The notes: generated from the letters alone by a model not told the origin. A stretch of DNA of 64,000 nucleotides from Azospirillum agricola (GCF_017876095.1 NZ_JAGINM010000004.1:1-64000); one strand, 5' to 3'; positions 45,732 to 56,169 are shown, counted from the stretch's first letter. Translations and numbers: made by a program.

Positions 45732-46379
45732 TCAGGGGGCGAGGATCGCCTCGATCTGTCGCGTCACCTCGTCGATGTCGGCCATGCCGTCCACCGTCTT
45801 CAGCACGCCCCGCTCCTGGTAATAGGGCAGGATGGGCGCGGTCTGCTGGTGATACTGCCCGAGCCGGGTCGTCACCGTCTCGGCGTTGTCGTCGGCACGG
45901 CGCTTGAACTCGGTGCCGCCGCAGCTGTCGCAGACGCCCGCCACCTTCGGCTTCTCGAAGACGTCGTGATAGCCCTTGCCGCACTTGGCGCAGGTGTAGC
46001 GGCCGGTGACGCGCTCGACCAGGACCGCGTCGACGACGCGCATCTCGATCACATGGTCGAGCTTCAGCCCCTTCTCCGCCAGCATGGCGTCGAGCGCCTC
46101 GGCCTGGGCCACGGTGCGCGGGAAACCGTCGAGGATGAAACCGTTGGTGACGTCCGGCTTGGAAATCCGCTCGCCGATCATGCTGACCATCAGGTCGTCC
46201 GGCATCAGCTTGCCGGCCGACATGATCTCCTTGGCCTGCTGGCCGAGCGGCCCACCCTCCGCGACCATCGCGCGGAGCATGTCGCCGGTCGACAACTGGA
46301 TCAGTCCGCGGCTGTCCTCCAGACGGCGCGCCTGGGTCCCCTTCCCGGCGCCCGGCGGACCGAGCAGTATCAGGTTCAT
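45732..46379 (-). CDS. adk: Adenylate kinase, zinc-type lid
   Basis: The 215-residue enzyme equilibrates ATP, AMP and ADP. It shows the P-loop GPPGAGKGTQ at residue 7, the AMP-site STGDMLRAM, GFPRTVAQA and a long-form lid. The lid holds four cysteines (CAKCGKGYHD and CDSCGG) that should bind structural zinc. The start overlaps the secY stop by one base (TAATG), the usual secY-adk coupling. In most alphaproteobacteria rpsM follows; here a terminator follows instead. Confidence 0.97.
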   Translation of the reverse strand: MNLILLGPPGAGKGTQARRLEDSRGLIQLSTGDMLRAMVAEGGPLGQQAKEIMSAGKLMPDDLMVSMIGERISKPDVTNGFILDGFPRTVAQAEALDAMLAEKGLKLDHVIEMRVVDAVLVERVTGRYTCAKCGKGYHDVFEKPKVAGVCDSCGGTEFKRRADDNAETVTTRLGQYHQQTAPILPYYQERGVLKTVDGMADIDEVTRQIEAILAP

Positions 46380-47719
46380 TACTTTCTCCCCCGAAGCTTC
46401 GATTTCTTGATCAGACCCTCATACTGGTGCGCCAGCAGGTGGGAATGAATCTGCGCAACCGTGTCCATCGTGACCGTGACCACGATCAGCAGGCTGGTGC
46501 CGCCAAAATAGAACGGAACGGAGTGCTGGGAAATCAAGATTTCGGGCAGGAGACAAACCGCCACAAGGTAGGCCGAACCGATCACCGTCAGGCGCGTCAG
46601 CACGTAGTCGATGTGGTCGGCGGTGTTCTTGCCAGGGCGGATGCCGGGGATGAAGCCGCCATACTTGCGCAGGTTGTCGGCCGTCTCGCCTGGATTGAAC
46701 ACGATGGCCGTGTAGAAGAAGCAGAAAAACACGATCATCGCGGCGTAGAGCGCCATGTAGAGCGGCGTGCCATGCGCCAGATAGCGCGACACCGCCTGGA
46801 GCCATTCCGGCCCCTCGCCACCGGCGAAGCCGACCGCGGTCAGCGGCAGCAGCAGCAGCGACGACGCGAAGATCGGCGGGATGACGCCGGCCGTGTTCAG
46901 CTTCAGCGGCAGATGCGAAGCCTCGCCACCGAACACCCGGTTGCCGACCTGACGCTTGGGGTATTGCACCAGCAGACGGCGCTGGGCCCGCTCCATGAAG
47001 ACGATGAAGAACACCACGCCCACCGCCATCAGCAGCATGATGATGATGAAGATCGTCGACAGCGCGCCCTGGCGGCCGAGCTCAAGCGTGTTCACCAGCG
47101 CGCGCGGCAGTTCCGCGACGATGCCGGCGAAGATGATCAGCGAGATGCCGTTGCCGATGCCGCGCGCGGTGATCTGCTCGCCCAGCCACATCAGGAACAT
47201 GGTGCCGCCGACCAGCGTGATGACGGTGGCGATGCGGAAGAACAGGCCGGGATCGAGGACCGCCGCGCCGGAGGAGCCGCGCATCGCCTCGATGCCGACC
47301 GCCAGCCCGTAAGCCTGCACCGTGGCGAGCGCCACCGTGCCGAAGCGGGTGTACTGGTTCAGCTTCTTGCGCCCGGACTCACCTTCCTTCTTCATCGCCT
47401 CGAGCTGCGGCGACACGGCGGTCAGCAGCTGCACGATGATGGAGGCCGAGATGTAGGGCATGATGTTGAGCGCGAAGATGGTCATGCGGCTCAGCGCGCC
47501 ACCCGCCAGCATGTCGAACATGCCGAGGATGCCGCCGCCCTGCTGCTTGAACACATCCTGCAAAACCTGCGGGTCGATGCCCGGAATCGGGATGTAGGTG
47601 CCCAGCCGGTAGACGATCAGGGCCGCCAAGGTGAACCAAATCCGCTTTTTCAGCTCGGTCGCCTTGGAGAACGCCCCGAAATTGATGTTGGCGGCAAGCT
47701 GCTCGGCCGCTGATGCCAT
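46379..47719 (-). CDS. secY: Protein translocase channel SecY
   Basis: The 446-residue integral membrane protein has ten transmembrane helices and forms the Sec channel with SecE and SecG. Landmarks are ITARGIGNGISLIIFAGI, the cytosolic loop VQYPKRQVG and FNPGETADNLRKYGGFIPGIRPG. ATG at 47719 is used; the frame opens earlier at 47776. A 138-base gap separates it from rplO, far longer than other spacings in this operon, and that gap holds an inverted repeat. Confidence 0.97.
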   Translation of the reverse strand: MASAAEQLAANINFGAFSKATELKKRIWFTLAALIVYRLGTYIPIPGIDPQVLQDVFKQQGGGILGMFDMLAGGALSRMTIFALNIMPYISASIIVQLLTAVSPQLEAMKKEGESGRKKLNQYTRFGTVALATVQAYGLAVGIEAMRGSSGAAVLDPGLFFRIATVITLVGGTMFLMWLGEQITARGIGNGISLIIFAGIVAELPRALVNTLELGRQGALSTIFIIIMLLMAVGVVFFIVFMERAQRRLLVQYPKRQVGNRVFGGEASHLPLKLNTAGVIPPIFASSLLLLPLTAVGFAGGEGPEWLQAVSRYLAHGTPLYMALYAAMIVFFCFFYTAIVFNPGETADNLRKYGGFIPGIRPGKNTADHIDYVLTRLTVIGSAYLVAVCLLPEILISQHSVPFYFGGTSLLIVVTVTMDTVAQIHSHLLAHQYEGLIKKSKLRGRK

Positions 47720-47763
47720 GGTGCGATCCCTGTCCCGTGTGTGCGAGCCCATACGTGCAAAGA

Positions 47764-47819
47764 GGCGGCACTGCATGACGCAGGCCGCCCCTCGCGACTT
47801 CGCTTCTTTTAGTGCCGCC
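47764..47819 (-). promoter_or_regulatory. Inverted repeat in the rplO-secY gap
   Basis: GGCGGCACT (47764-47772) and AGTGCCGCC (47811-47819) are perfect nine-base arms around a 38-base loop, inside the only long gap of the spc operon. Confidence 0.45.
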
Positions 47820-47857
47820 CGGGCCGCCGCGCAAGAGCGGTAGCCCGGCCGGGCACC

Positions 47858-48346
47858 TTACTCGGCGGCTTCGTCGGCGGCGGGCGCGGGCAGCGTGACG
47901 CTGCCACCCGCCTTCTCGACCGCTTCGATGGCCGACTTGGACGCGCCGGCGACGACGAAGGCAACCTTCGTGGTCAGCGCGCCCTTGCCGAGCAGACGGA
48001 CACCGTCCTTCTTCACCCGGCCGGTGACACCGGCGGCCTGGAGGGCCGCGGCGTCAACGGTCTCGCCGGCGTTCAGCTTGCCGGCGTCGATGGCCTTCTG
48101 GACCAGGCCCAGATTCACCACCGAATATTCCTTGGCGAAGATGTTCCGGAAGCCGCGCTTCGGCAGGCGGCGGTGCAGAGGCATCTGCCCGCCTTCGAAG
48201 CCGTTGATCGCGACGCCGGTGCGCGAGGTCTGACCCTTCACGCCGCGGCCCGCGGTCTTGCCCTTGCCGGAGCCGATGCCGCGACCGACGCGCATGCGCG
48301 CCTTGCGGGCACCGGCGTTGTCACGCAGATCGTTGAGCTTGGTCAT
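47858..48346 (-). CDS. rplO: Ribosomal protein uL15
   Basis: The 162-residue large-subunit protein opens with [20 protein letters not shown] and the Gly-rich [15 protein letters not shown] that threads into the 23S core, then [17 protein letters not shown]. The C-terminus ends in an acidic Ala-rich tail. It starts four bases after rpmD. Confidence 0.97.
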   Translation of the reverse strand: MTKLNDLRDNAGARKARMRVGRGIGSGKGKTAGRGVKGQTSRTGVAINGFEGGQMPLHRRLPKRGFRNIFAKEYSVVNLGLVQKAIDAGKLNAGETVDAAALQAAGVTGRVKKDGVRLLGKGALTTKVAFVVAGASKSAIEAVEKAGGSVTLPAPAADEAAE

Positions 48347-48350
48347 GGCA

Positions 48351-48542
48351 TCAGCCCTCGTTCTCGACGCGGACCAGGTGCGCGACCTTGGCGATCATGC
48401 CCCGCACGGCCGGAGTGTCCTCCAGCTCGCGGGTCCGGTGCAGCTTGTTGAGACCCAGGCCGACCAGCGTCTCGCGCTGGTCGTGCTTGCGCCCGATCGG
48501 GCTGCCGGTCTGGGTGACGACGACGGTCTTCTTCTCGGTCAT
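48351..48542 (-). CDS. rpmD: Ribosomal protein uL30
   Basis: The 63-residue protein matches uL30: [28 protein letters not shown] (positions about 7-34) and [12 protein letters not shown]. It lies two bases after rpsE and four before rplO, so it is tightly coupled in the spc operon. Confidence 0.96.
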   Translation of the reverse strand: MTEKKTVVVTQTGSPIGRKHDQRETLVGLGLNKLHRTRELEDTPAVRGMIAKVAHLVRVENEG

Positions 48543-48544
48543 GA

Positions 48545-49114
48545 TCAGGCCTCCTGACCGGCGCCCGCCTCGCGACGGCCGAGGATGTCGCTCACACGAC
48601 GACCACGGCGCGCCGCGACGGAACGCGGGCTGGTGACCTGGGTCAGGGCGTCGAAGGTCGCCTTGATCATGTTGTGCGGGTTCGACGTGCCGATCGACTT
48701 GGTCACGACGTCCTGGACGCCGAGAGCCTCGAAGATCGCGCGCATCGGACCGCCGGCGATGATGCCGGTACCCGCCGGGGCGGCGCGCAGCACGACCTTG
48801 CCGGCACCGAAGTGGCCGTTGGAGTCGTGGTGCAGGGTGCGGCCTTCGCGCAGCGGAACGCGGATCATGCCGCGCTTCGCCTGGTCGGTCGCCTTGCGGA
48901 TCGCTTCCGGCACTTCACGGGCCTTGCCCGATCCGACGCCGACGCGGCCCTTGCCGTCACCAACCACGACCAGAGCGGCGAAGCCGAAGCGACGGCCACC
49001 CTTCACCACCTTGGCGACGCGGTTGATCCCGACGAGCTTTTCGATCAGCTCGCTTTCTTCCCGCTCGCGCGGCTGACGGTCACGGTTGTCCCGACCGCCT
49101 TGTTCACGTGCCAT
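48545..49114 (-). CDS. rpsE: Ribosomal protein uS5
   Basis: The 189-residue small-subunit protein has the S5 signature [19 protein letters not shown] and [19 protein letters not shown]. The loop GGRRFGF is where spectinomycin-resistance changes occur in E. coli; here it looks wild type. The N-terminus has an Arg/Asp-rich extension ([18 protein letters not shown]) seen in alphaproteobacterial S5. Confidence 0.97.
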   Translation of the reverse strand: MAREQGGRDNRDRQPREREESELIEKLVGINRVAKVVKGGRRFGFAALVVVGDGKGRVGVGSGKAREVPEAIRKATDQAKRGMIRVPLREGRTLHHDSNGHFGAGKVVLRAAPAGTGIIAGGPMRAIFEALGVQDVVTKSIGTSNPHNMIKATFDALTQVTSPRSVAARRGRRVSDILGRREAGAGQEA

Positions 49115-49126
49115 ATCCGGGGCTCC

Positions 49127-49489
49127 TTAGAACGACAGCCCGCCCTCGCGGGCGGCGTCGGCCAGGGCCTTGACCCGGCCATGGTAGATGTAGCCGCCGC
49201 GGTCGAAGACGACCTCGGAGACGCCCGCCGCCTTCGCGCGCTCGGCGATCAGGCCGCCGATGCGCTTGGCCGCCTCGACGTTGCCGCCGTGCTTGAGCTG
49301 CTCGCGCAGTTCCTTCTCGGCCGACGAGGCCGACGCCAGCGTGCGACCGCTGGCATCGTCGATGAGCTGGGCGTAGATGTGCAGATTCGACCGGAAGACC
49401 GAGAGGCGAACGCGCCCGCCGGCCTTCTTGGCAATCTGCGTGCGAACGCGCTGCTTGCGACGCTCGTTGAGTTGCTTTGGCTTCAGCAT
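49127..49489 (-). CDS. rplR: Ribosomal protein uL18
   Basis: The 120-residue protein binds 5S rRNA. It shows [18 protein letters not shown] and [29 protein letters not shown] at 49489 is the family start; the frame runs on into rplF upstream without meaning. Confidence 0.97.
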   Translation of the reverse strand: MLKPKQLNERRKQRVRTQIAKKAGGRVRLSVFRSNLHIYAQLIDDASGRTLASASSAEKELREQLKHGGNVEAAKRIGGLIAERAKAAGVSEVVFDRGGYIYHGRVKALADAAREGGLSF

Positions 49490-49494
49490 GGCGG

Positions 49495-50028
49495 TTACTT
49501 CTTCTTGCCTTCCTTGCGCAGGACGGTCTCGGTCTCGTACTTGATGCCCTTGCCCTTGTAGGGCTCGGGCTTCTTCCAACCACGGATCTCCGCGGCGACC
49601 TGACCGACCTTGTGCTTGTCGTAGCCCGACACCGAGATCGCGGTCGGCTTGTCGCACTTGATGGCGATGCCTTCCGGGATCGGGTACTTCACGTCGTGTG
49701 AGAAGCCGAGCTGCATGACCAGCTCCTTGCCCTGCACGGACGCGCGGTAACCGACGCCGTTGATCTCGAGGTTGATCGTGTAGCCCTGGCTGACACCGGT
49801 GACCATGTTGTTGATCAGGGTGCGCGAGGTGGCCCACATGGTGCGGGCCCGCTTGCTGTCGTTTGCCGGCTTCACCACGACCTTGCCGTCTTCCAGCGAG
49901 GCCGAGATGTCGTCGATCAGGGTCAGGCTGAGCGAACCCAGCTTGCCCTTGGCCGTCACCAGCTGGCCGTTGACGCTCACGTCAACGCCGGCCGGGACCG
50001 CCACAGGATGCTTGCCAATGCGCGACAT
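49495..50028 (-). CDS. rplF: Ribosomal protein uL6
   Basis: The 177-residue protein shows [17 protein letters not shown] at the start, [21 protein letters not shown] in the middle and the C-terminal uL6 signature [15 protein letters not shown]. It lies 12 bases after rpsH. Confidence 0.97.
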   Translation of the reverse strand: MSRIGKHPVAVPAGVDVSVNGQLVTAKGKLGSLSLTLIDDISASLEDGKVVVKPANDSKRARTMWATSRTLINNMVTGVSQGYTINLEINGVGYRASVQGKELVMQLGFSHDVKYPIPEGIAIKCDKPTAISVSGYDKHKVGQVAAEIRGWKKPEPYKGKGIKYETETVLRKEGKKK

Positions 50029-50040
50029 CGCGAATCCCCC

Positions 50041-50439
50041 TTAGAACACGCGGCAGAGGACTTCGCCGCCGACGTTGGCGGCGCGGGCCTCGTTGTCCGA
50101 CATCACGCCGCGCGGAGTCGACAGGATCGACAGACCGAGCCCGTTGAACACGCGGGGCAGGTCGGCGATCTTCGAATAGACGCGGCGGCCGGGCTTCGAC
50201 ACGCGGGCGATCTGCTTAATGACAGGCTCGCCTTCGTGATACTTCAGCTCGATCTTCAGGTTCTTCACGCCGGGGCGCAGCTCTTCCTCGGAATAACCGC
50301 GGATGAACCCCTCGCGCTTCAGCACTTCGAGAACATTGGTGCGCAGCTTGGACGCCGGGGACACCACAACGGACATGCGGGCGTGCTGACCGTTGCGGAT
50401 GCGGGTCAGCATATCGCCGAGCGGATCGCTCAAAGACAT
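50041..50439 (-). CDS. rpsH: Ribosomal protein uS8
   Basis: The 132-residue protein has the S8 landmarks [12 protein letters not shown] and [18 protein letters not shown], followed by the C-terminal GGEVLCRVF. In E. coli S8 is the translational regulator of the spc operon by binding near rplE; I did not find a clear copy of that target here. Confidence 0.97.
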   Translation of the reverse strand: MSLSDPLGDMLTRIRNGQHARMSVVVSPASKLRTNVLEVLKREGFIRGYSEEELRPGVKNLKIELKYHEGEPVIKQIARVSKPGRRVYSKIADLPRVFNGLGLSILSTPRGVMSDNEARAANVGGEVLCRVF

Positions 50440-50452
50440 TCCTCGACCCTCC

Positions 50453-50758
50453 TTACCAGCTAGACTTGGTCATGCCCGGGATCTGGCCGGTCGAGGCCAG
50501 TTCGCGGAGCATGACGCGGCACAGCTTGAACTTCCGGTAGAACGCGCGCGGGCGGCCGGTGAGTTCGCAGCGGTTGCGCAGACGCGTCTTCGACGAGTTG
50601 CGCGGCAGTTCGGCCAGCTTGAGGCGGGCGGCGAACTGCTCTTCCGGCGGGAGGGTCTTGTCGCTGGCGATGGCCTTCAGCTTGGCACGCTTGTTGGCGT
50701 ACTGCTTGGCCAGCTGGGCGCGACGCTTGTTCTTTTCGATGGAACTGGTCTTAGCCAT
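50453..50758 (-). CDS. rpsN: Ribosomal protein uS14, long form
   Basis: The 101-residue protein is the long uS14 without the zinc knuckle of the short form. It shows [19 protein letters not shown] and [18 protein letters not shown]. It lies 15 bases after rplE. Confidence 0.97.
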   Translation of the reverse strand: MAKTSSIEKNKRRAQLAKQYANKRAKLKAIASDKTLPPEEQFAARLKLAELPRNSSKTRLRNRCELTGRPRAFYRKFKLCRVMLRELASTGQIPGMTKSSW

Positions 50759-50773
50759 GGTCGTGCTCCAGCC

Positions 50774-51316
50774 TCAGCTCACGAACGGCATGTCGAAGGC
50801 CTTGAGGAGAGCCTTGGCCTCCTTGTCGGTCTTCGCCGAGGTGACGATGATGATGTCCATTCCGCGGATCTGATCGATCTTGTCGTAATCGATTTCCGGG
50901 AAAATGATCTGCTCCTTGACGCCCATGGCGTAGTTGCCACGGCCATCGAAGCTGTTGCCGGGAATGCCGCGGAAGTCGCGGACACGCGGCAGAGCGATCG
51001 TCACCAGACGGTCCAGGAACTCGTACATGCGGTCGCGGCGGAGCGTGACCTTGCAGCCGATCGCCATGCCCTCGCGCAGCTTGAACTGGGCGATGGACTT
51101 GCGGGACTTGGTCACCACCGGCTTCTGGCCGGCGATGGCGGTCATCTCGGCGACGGCCAGCTGGATCTTCTTGGAGTCGGCGACAGCCTCGCCGACACCC
51201 ATGTTGATCACGATCTTCTCGATCCGCGGGATCTCCATGTCGTTCTTGTAGCCGAATTCCGACTTCAGAGCGGCGCGGATCTTGGAATCGTAAACTTCTT
51301 TGAGACGTGCGGTCAT
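50774..51316 (-). CDS. rplE: Ribosomal protein uL5
   Basis: The 180-residue 5S rRNA-binding protein shows [38 protein letters not shown] and the C-terminal [23 protein letters not shown] at 51316 is the family start; the longer frame crosses rplX. Confidence 0.97.
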   Translation of the reverse strand: MTARLKEVYDSKIRAALKSEFGYKNDMEIPRIEKIVINMGVGEAVADSKKIQLAVAEMTAIAGQKPVVTKSRKSIAQFKLREGMAIGCKVTLRRDRMYEFLDRLVTIALPRVRDFRGIPGNSFDGRGNYAMGVKEQIIFPEIDYDKIDQIRGMDIIIVTSAKTDKEAKALLKAFDMPFVS

Positions 51317-51326
51317 GCCCGGGTCC

Positions 51327-51644
51327 TCACAGGTCGATGACTTCGCCGGACCGCTTGGCGACACGCACCTTGCGGCCATCCTCAAGGACCTTGAAGCCGA
51401 CGCGGGTCGGCTTCCCATCCTTGGGATCGGCATGGGCCAGGTTCGAGGCGTGGATCGGCGCCTCGAACTCGACGATACCGCCCTGCGAGCGGGCGCTGGG
51501 ACGCTGGTGCTTCTTGACCAGGTTCACGCCCTGCACGACGACGCGGTCCTCCTTGGGGAGGACCTTGATCACTTCGCCGGTCTTGCCCTTGTCGCGGCCG
51601 GCCAGGACGACGACCTTGTCCTTGGTCTTGATCTTGGCAGCCAT
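51327..51644 (-). CDS. rplX: Ribosomal protein uL24
   Basis: The 105-residue protein has the KOW motif [20 protein letters not shown] near its N-terminus. ATG at 51644 overlaps the rplN stop by one base (TGATG); a GTG one codon earlier is the alternative. It helps start assembly of the large subunit. Confidence 0.96.
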   Translation of the reverse strand: MAAKIKTKDKVVVLAGRDKGKTGEVIKVLPKEDRVVVQGVNLVKKHQRPSARSQGGIVEFEAPIHASNLAHADPKDGKPTRVGFKVLEDGRKVRVAKRSGEVIDL

Positions 51645-52012
51645 CACAGCACCTCCGGCGCCAGCGAGATGATCTTCATGAACTTCTTGCCGCGCAGCTC
51701 GCGAGTGACCGGCCCGAAGATACGGGTGCCGATCGGCTCGCCCTGCTTGTTGATCAGCACGGCGGCGTTCCGGTCGAAACGGATCGCCGAGCCGTCGTCA
51801 CGGCGCAGTTCCTTGGCGGTGCGGACGATGACGGCGCGATGCACGTCGCCCTTCTTGACGCGGCCCTTCGGAATGGCTTCCTTGACCGAGACGACGATGA
51901 CGTCGCCCACGGTCGCAACCTTCCGCTTGGACCCGCCAAGCACTTTGATGCACTGCACCCGGCGCGCCCCGCTGTTGTCGGCGACTTCCAGGTTGGTTTG
52001 CATCTGGATCAT
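51644..52012 (-). CDS. rplN: Ribosomal protein uL14
   Basis: The 122-residue protein starts [18 protein letters not shown] and carries the uL14 signature [20 protein letters not shown]. It sits at the subunit interface. It is the first gene of the spc part; no terminator or promoter separates it from rpsQ, 19 bases upstream. Confidence 0.97.
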   Translation of the reverse strand: MIQMQTNLEVADNSGARRVQCIKVLGGSKRKVATVGDVIVVSVKEAIPKGRVKKGDVHRAVIVRTAKELRRDDGSAIRFDRNAAVLINKQGEPIGTRIFGPVTRELRGKKFMKIISLAPEVL

Positions 52013-52031
52013 GGTTTATGACCTTTCGTTA

Positions 52032-52286
52032 TCACGCGGCGCCGGTGTCGGCGGCCGCTTCGATCACGACCGTCCAACGCTTGCGCTTGGAGATCGGACG
52101 GCATTCGATGATCGAAACCGTATCGCCGACCTTGAACTGGTTGCCCTCGTCGTGGGCGGCGTACTTCTTCGACTGGCGAATGAACTTCTTGTACACGGGG
52201 TGCATGACGCGGCGCTCGACGAGAACCGTGACGGTCTTGTCGCCCTTGTCGCTGACCACCGTGCCCTGCATAACGCGGCGAGGCAT
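52032..52286 (-). CDS. rpsQ: Ribosomal protein uS17
   Basis: The 84-residue 16S-binding protein has the OB-fold landmarks [20 protein letters not shown] and the signature [20 protein letters not shown]. It is the last gene of the classical S10 group here, transcribed on into rplN. Confidence 0.97.
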   Translation of the reverse strand: MPRRVMQGTVVSDKGDKTVTVLVERRVMHPVYKKFIRQSKKYAAHDEGNQFKVGDTVSIIECRPISKRKRWTVVIEAAADTGAA

Positions 52287-52299
52287 TGAAATTACCCCC

Positions 52300-52506
52300 T
52301 TACTTGCCGGCGTCGGCGGCGCGGGCGCGCTCGCCGATGATGGTCTTGATGCGGGCGATGTCGCGACGCACCACGTTCACCCGTGCCGTGTTCTCCAGCT
52401 GGCCGGAAGCCTTCTGGAAACGCAGGTTGAACTGTTCCTTCTTGAGCTGGATGAGCTGATCGTTCAGCTCATCCGCGCTCTTCGTACGAATGTCTACGGC
52501 CTTCAT
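52300..52506 (-). CDS. rpmC: Ribosomal protein uL29
   Basis: The 68-residue helical hairpin protein shows [20 protein letters not shown] and [13 protein letters not shown]. It lies at the exit tunnel, where SRP and trigger factor dock. Its start overlaps the rplP stop by four bases. Confidence 0.97.
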   Translation of the reverse strand: MKAVDIRTKSADELNDQLIQLKKEQFNLRFQKASGQLENTARVNVVRRDIARIKTIIGERARAADAGK

Positions 52507-52934
52507 GCCGCGCCCTCCTCGACACCGCCGAGGCGGGTCACCAGCTTGACCTTGATCGGCAGCTTCGCAGCCGCCAAAGCGAAGGCGGTTTTTGCCACAT
52601 CCGCCGGCACGCCGTCCAGCTCAAACAGGATGCGGCCCGGCTTGACGCGCGCCGCCCAGTATTCCGGCGTGCCCTTACCGGAGCCCATGCGGACTTCGGC
52701 GGGCTTCGTCGACACCGGCAGGTCCGGGAACACCCGGATCCAGACGCGGCCCTGACGCTTCATCGCGCGGGTGATCGCGCGGCGGGCCGCCTCGATCTGG
52801 CGGGCGGTGATGCGCTCCGGCTCCAGGGCCTTCAGGCCGAAGGCGCCGAAGTTCAGGTCGGTGCCACCCTTGGCGTTGCCATGGATGCGGCCCTTGTGGG
52901 CCTTGCGGTATTTCGTGCGCTTGGGAGAAAGCAT
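52503..52934 (-). CDS. rplP: Ribosomal protein uL16
   Basis: The 143-residue protein begins [16 protein letters not shown] and shows [18 protein letters not shown] and [19 protein letters not shown], the two uL16 signatures. The arginine in the second signature is the one hydroxylated by the E. coli oxygenase RoxA/YcfD. Confidence 0.97.
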   Translation of the reverse strand: MLSPKRTKYRKAHKGRIHGNAKGGTDLNFGAFGLKALEPERITARQIEAARRAITRAMKRQGRVWIRVFPDLPVSTKPAEVRMGSGKGTPEYWAARVKPGRILFELDGVPADVAKTAFALAAAKLPIKVKLVTRLGGVEEGAA

Positions 52935-52946
52935 CGCTCGGCCCCT

Positions 52947-53696
52947 TTACTCGCGTTCGGAGCGCTCGGAGCGCTCGCGGCGGTCGCGACGATCATGACG
53001 ATCGCGGCGCGGCTCGCCATCGGTCGACACCGGCTCGGAGCCCATGCGCTTGTCCTGCGCCATCGGGTCGTGAGCCATGATCTCGCCCTTGAACACCCAC
53101 ACCTTGACACCGCAGGTGCCGTAGGTGGTCTTGGCGGTGCCCACACCGTAATCGATGTCGGCGCGCAGGGTGTGCAGCGGAACGCGGCCCTCGCGGTACC
53201 ACTCCATGCGGGCGATTTCCGCCCCGCCCAGACGGCCGGAGCAGTTGATCCGGATGCCCTGGGCGCCGAGGCGCATGGCGGACTGCACGGCGCGCTTCAT
53301 GGCGCGACGGAAGGCCACGCGGCGCTCCAGCTGGCTGGCGATGTTCTCGGCGATGAGGCGGGCGTCGATCTCCGGCTTGCGGATCTCGACGATGTTCAGG
53401 CTCACCTCGCTGCCGGTCATCTTCGACAGCTCGAGACGGAGCTTCTCGATGTCCGCGCCCTTCTTGCCGATCACCACGCCCGGACGGGCCGAGTGGATGG
53501 TGATGCGGGCCTTCTTGGCCGGACGCTCGATGATGACGCGCGACACGCCGGCCTGCTGCAGGCGGCCCTGCAGGTAGCCGCGCAGCTTCAGGTCCTGGTG
53601 CAGCAGGTTGGAGTAGTCGCGCTTGGCGAACCACCGGCTGTCCCAGGTGCGGTTGATGCCGACGCGCAGCCCGATCGGATTGACTTTCTGACCCAT
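52947..53696 (-). CDS. rpsC: Ribosomal protein uS3 with charged C-terminal tail
   Basis: The 249-residue protein shows [19 protein letters not shown], the KH domain with [14 protein letters not shown], and the C-terminal [12 protein letters not shown]. After the normal end it carries about 35 extra residues rich in Arg, Asp, Ser and Glu (RRDRHDRR, then repeats of ERS). The nucleotide sequence there is repetitive, so the tail may have grown by slippage. It overlaps rplV by one base. Confidence 0.96.
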   Translation of the reverse strand: MGQKVNPIGLRVGINRTWDSRWFAKRDYSNLLHQDLKLRGYLQGRLQQAGVSRVIIERPAKKARITIHSARPGVVIGKKGADIEKLRLELSKMTGSEVSLNIVEIRKPEIDARLIAENIASQLERRVAFRRAMKRAVQSAMRLGAQGIRINCSGRLGGAEIARMEWYREGRVPLHTLRADIDYGVGTAKTTYGTCGVKVWVFKGEIMAHDPMAQDKRMGSEPVSTDGEPRRDRHDRRDRRERSERSERE

Positions 53697-54091
53697 TACT
53701 CGGCCCCTTCGGCAACGGCGGCGTCACGCTCGCGGACGATGATCGTCAGGTTGCTGAACAGCTTCTCGACCCGGGCGCCGCGGCCGCGGGCACGGGCGTG
53801 GAAGCGCTTCATCACCAGAGCGCGACCGACCGTCGCCGACGACACGTAGAGACGGTCGACGTCGAGCTGGTGGTTGTTCTCGGCGTTCGCGATCGCGGCC
53901 TGGAGGACCTTCTTCACCTCGCCGGCGATGCGGCGCTTGGAGAAGGTCAGCTCGGCCACGGCGCGGCTGGCGTCCATGTTCCGGATCAGCTGGGCGACGA
54001 GGTTGAGCTTCCGCGGGCTGGTGCGGATCATCGGATTGCGGGCCAGAGCCTCGTTCTCCTCGACCCGGCTGGGATTGGCAGACTTGCCCAT
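53696..54091 (-). CDS. rplV: Ribosomal protein uL22
   Basis: The 131-residue protein lines the exit tunnel. It shows [20 protein letters not shown] and [20 protein letters not shown], where the GRG region forms the tunnel loop. The first about 20 residues ([18 protein letters not shown]) are the usual alphaproteobacterial extension. Confidence 0.97.
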   Translation of the reverse strand: MGKSANPSRVEENEALARNPMIRTSPRKLNLVAQLIRNMDASRAVAELTFSKRRIAGEVKKVLQAAIANAENNHQLDVDRLYVSSATVGRALVMKRFHARARGRGARVEKLFSNLTIIVRERDAAVAEGAE

Positions 54092-54094
54092 GGG

Positions 54095-54373
54095 TTACTT
54101 CCTCTTCGCCTTCTTGTCCGCCGCGTGACCGTAGAAGGTCCGCGTCGGAGCGAACTCGCCGAACTTGTGACCGATCATGTGCTCGGTGACGAGAACCGGC
54201 AGGAACTTGTGGCCGTTGTAGACGCCGAACGTCAGACCCACGAACTGCGGCAGGATGGTCGAGCGACGCGACCAGATCTTGATGATCTCGTTGCGACCCG
54301 AAGCCCGGCTCTTGTCCGCCTTCTTGAGCAGATAGCCGTCGACGAACGGGCCTTTCCAAACGGAGCGTGCCAT
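54095..54373 (-). CDS. rpsS: Ribosomal protein uS19
   Basis: The 92-residue protein begins [20 protein letters not shown] and has the signature [20 protein letters not shown] with [16 protein letters not shown]. It forms the S13-S19 head complex; the S13 gene is not in this window. Confidence 0.97.
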   Translation of the reverse strand: MARSVWKGPFVDGYLLKKADKSRASGRNEIIKIWSRRSTILPQFVGLTFGVYNGHKFLPVLVTEHMIGHKFGEFAPTRTFYGHAADKKAKRK

Positions 54374-54385
54374 CGTTCGACCTCC

Positions 54386-55213
54386 TTACTTCGAATGACG
54401 GCGGCGCAGGATCAGGCCATCCGTCTTCTTGTTGTGACGCGTCTTCTTGCCCTTGGTCGGCTTGCCCCACGGGGTGACCGGATGACGGCCGCCCGAGGTG
54501 CGGCCTTCACCACCGCCGTGCGGGTGGTCGATCGGGTTCATGGCGACGCCACGGACCGACGGACGGACACCCAGCCAGCGCTTGCGGCCGGCCTTGCCGA
54601 GGTTGGTGTTCATCTGGTCGGGGTTCGACACAGCACCCAGGGTCGCCATGCACTCGCCGCGCACCACGCGAAGCTCGCCCGAGGGCAGCTTCAGCTGGGC
54701 GTAGCCGCCGTCACGGCCGACCAGCTGCAGGTACGTGCCGGCCGAACGAGCGACCTGACCGCCCTTGCCAGGCTTCAGCTCGACGTTGTGGACGATGGAG
54801 CCGACCGGGATGCTCTTGAGGGGCATCGCGTTGCCGGGCTTCACGTCGACCTTCTCGCCCGAGATGACCGTGTCGCCGACCTTCAGGCGCTGCGGCGCCA
54901 GGATGTAGGACAGCGTCCCATCCTGGTACTTGATCAGCGCGATGAAGGCGGTGCGGTTCGGGTCGTATTCCAGCCGCTCGACGGTGGCCGGAACGTCGAA
55001 CTTGCGACGCTTGAAGTCCACCAGACGGTAGACGCGCTTGTGACCGCCACCCATCCGGCGCGCGGTGATGCGGCCGGTGTTGTTGCGGCCGCCGGACTTG
55101 GTCAGGCCCTCGGTGAGGGACTTGACCGGCTTGCCCTTCCACAGCTCCGAGCGGTCGACGATGACCAGCTGGCGGAGCGAGGGAGTAATCGGGCGGTATT
55201 GCTTCAGAGCCAT
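54386..55213 (-). CDS. rplB: Ribosomal protein uL2
   Basis: The 275-residue protein shows [38 protein letters not shown] and the peptidyl-transferase-near signature [19 protein letters not shown] with the conserved histidine. Length is normal. Confidence 0.97.
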   Translation of the reverse strand: MALKQYRPITPSLRQLVIVDRSELWKGKPVKSLTEGLTKSGGRNNTGRITARRMGGGHKRVYRLVDFKRRKFDVPATVERLEYDPNRTAFIALIKYQDGTLSYILAPQRLKVGDTVISGEKVDVKPGNAMPLKSIPVGSIVHNVELKPGKGGQVARSAGTYLQLVGRDGGYAQLKLPSGELRVVRGECMATLGAVSNPDQMNTNLGKAGRKRWLGVRPSVRGVAMNPIDHPHGGGEGRTSGGRHPVTPWGKPTKGKKTRHNKKTDGLILRRRHSK

Positions 55214-55229
55214 CGGATCACACTCCCGC

Positions 55230-55547
55230 TCAGATGCCCGTGGTCACGTCGATCTTGTTGCCCTCGGCGAGGGTAACAATGGCCTTCTTGAAGTCCGACC
55301 GACGGCCCATGATGCCGCGGAACCGCTTGGTCTTGCCCTTGGAGATCAGGGTGTTGACCGCGGTCACCTTGACGTTGAAGAGGCCTTCAACGGCGGCCTT
55401 GATCTCCGGCTTGGTGGCCGTGAGCGGCACGCGGAAGGTGACCTGGTTGTGCTCCGACACCAGCGTCGACTTCTCGGTGATGACCGGAGCGAGGATGAGA
55501 TCGTACATCCGCTCCTGGCTAACCGAAGGTTTCGACCGATTGCTCAT
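55230..55547 (-). CDS. rplW: Ribosomal protein uL23
   Basis: The 105-residue protein has [20 protein letters not shown] and [18 protein letters not shown]. It forms the docking site for trigger factor and SRP at the tunnel exit. Its start overlaps the rplD stop by four bases. Confidence 0.96.
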   Translation of the reverse strand: MSNRSKPSVSQERMYDLILAPVITEKSTLVSEHNQVTFRVPLTATKPEIKAAVEGLFNVKVTAVNTLISKGKTKRFRGIMGRRSDFKKAIVTLAEGNKIDVTTGI

Positions 55548-56164
55548 TTCAGGCGAGCCTCCAGTTGCTCGACCGCGTTGCGGGTCAGGACCAGCGTGTC
55601 GCGGCGGAGGATGTCGTAGACGTTCGCGCCCTGCTCCGGGAGCAGGTCGATCAGCGGGATGTTGCGCGACGCCTTGGCGAAATTCTCGTCCAGGTTCGAG
55701 CCATCGATGATCAGCGCCGAGGTCAGGCCGAGGGTGGCGAGACGAACCGCCAGCTCCTTGGTCTTGTGGCTGTCGGAGGAAGCGGCGTCGAGGACGACCA
55801 GCTTGCCTTCGGCGGCCTTGGCCGACAGGGCGGTCTTCAGGGCCAGCTTGCGGACCTTCTTGGTCAGGTCATGCTCGTGCGAGCGGACGACCGGGCCGAA
55901 GATGGTGGCGCCGCCGCGGAACTGCGCGGAACGGATGGAGCCCTGACGAGCGCGGCCGGTGCCCTTCTGCCCGTAGGGCTTCTTGGTCGTGCCGGAGATC
56001 TCGCTGATGCCCTTGGTCTTGTGGTTGCCGGAGCGGCGCTTGGCCAGCTGCCAGTTCACCATGCGCGCCAGCAGGTCGGTGCGGGCCGGCAGACCGAACA
56101 CGGCGTCCGACAGCTCGATCTCGCCGACGGCTTCGTTGTTCAGATTCTTGATCGTGGCCTTCAT
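55544..56164 (-). CDS. rplD: Ribosomal protein uL4
   Basis: The 206-residue protein shows the long tunnel loop region [18 protein letters not shown] with [15 protein letters not shown]. In E. coli this protein also regulates its own S10 operon by attenuation and translation, which matters for the leader hairpin reported at 57413. ATG at 56164 has AGGAG eight bases upstream; a GTG at 56173 overlapping the rplC stop is the alternative. Confidence 0.96.
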   Translation of the reverse strand: MKATIKNLNNEAVGEIELSDAVFGLPARTDLLARMVNWQLAKRRSGNHKTKGISEISGTTKKPYGQKGTGRARQGSIRSAQFRGGATIFGPVVRSHEHDLTKKVRKLALKTALSAKAAEGKLVVLDAASSDSHKTKELAVRLATLGLTSALIIDGSNLDENFAKASRNIPLIDLLPEQGANVYDILRRDTLVLTRNAVEQLEARLK

Positions 56165-56169
56165 GGCGC

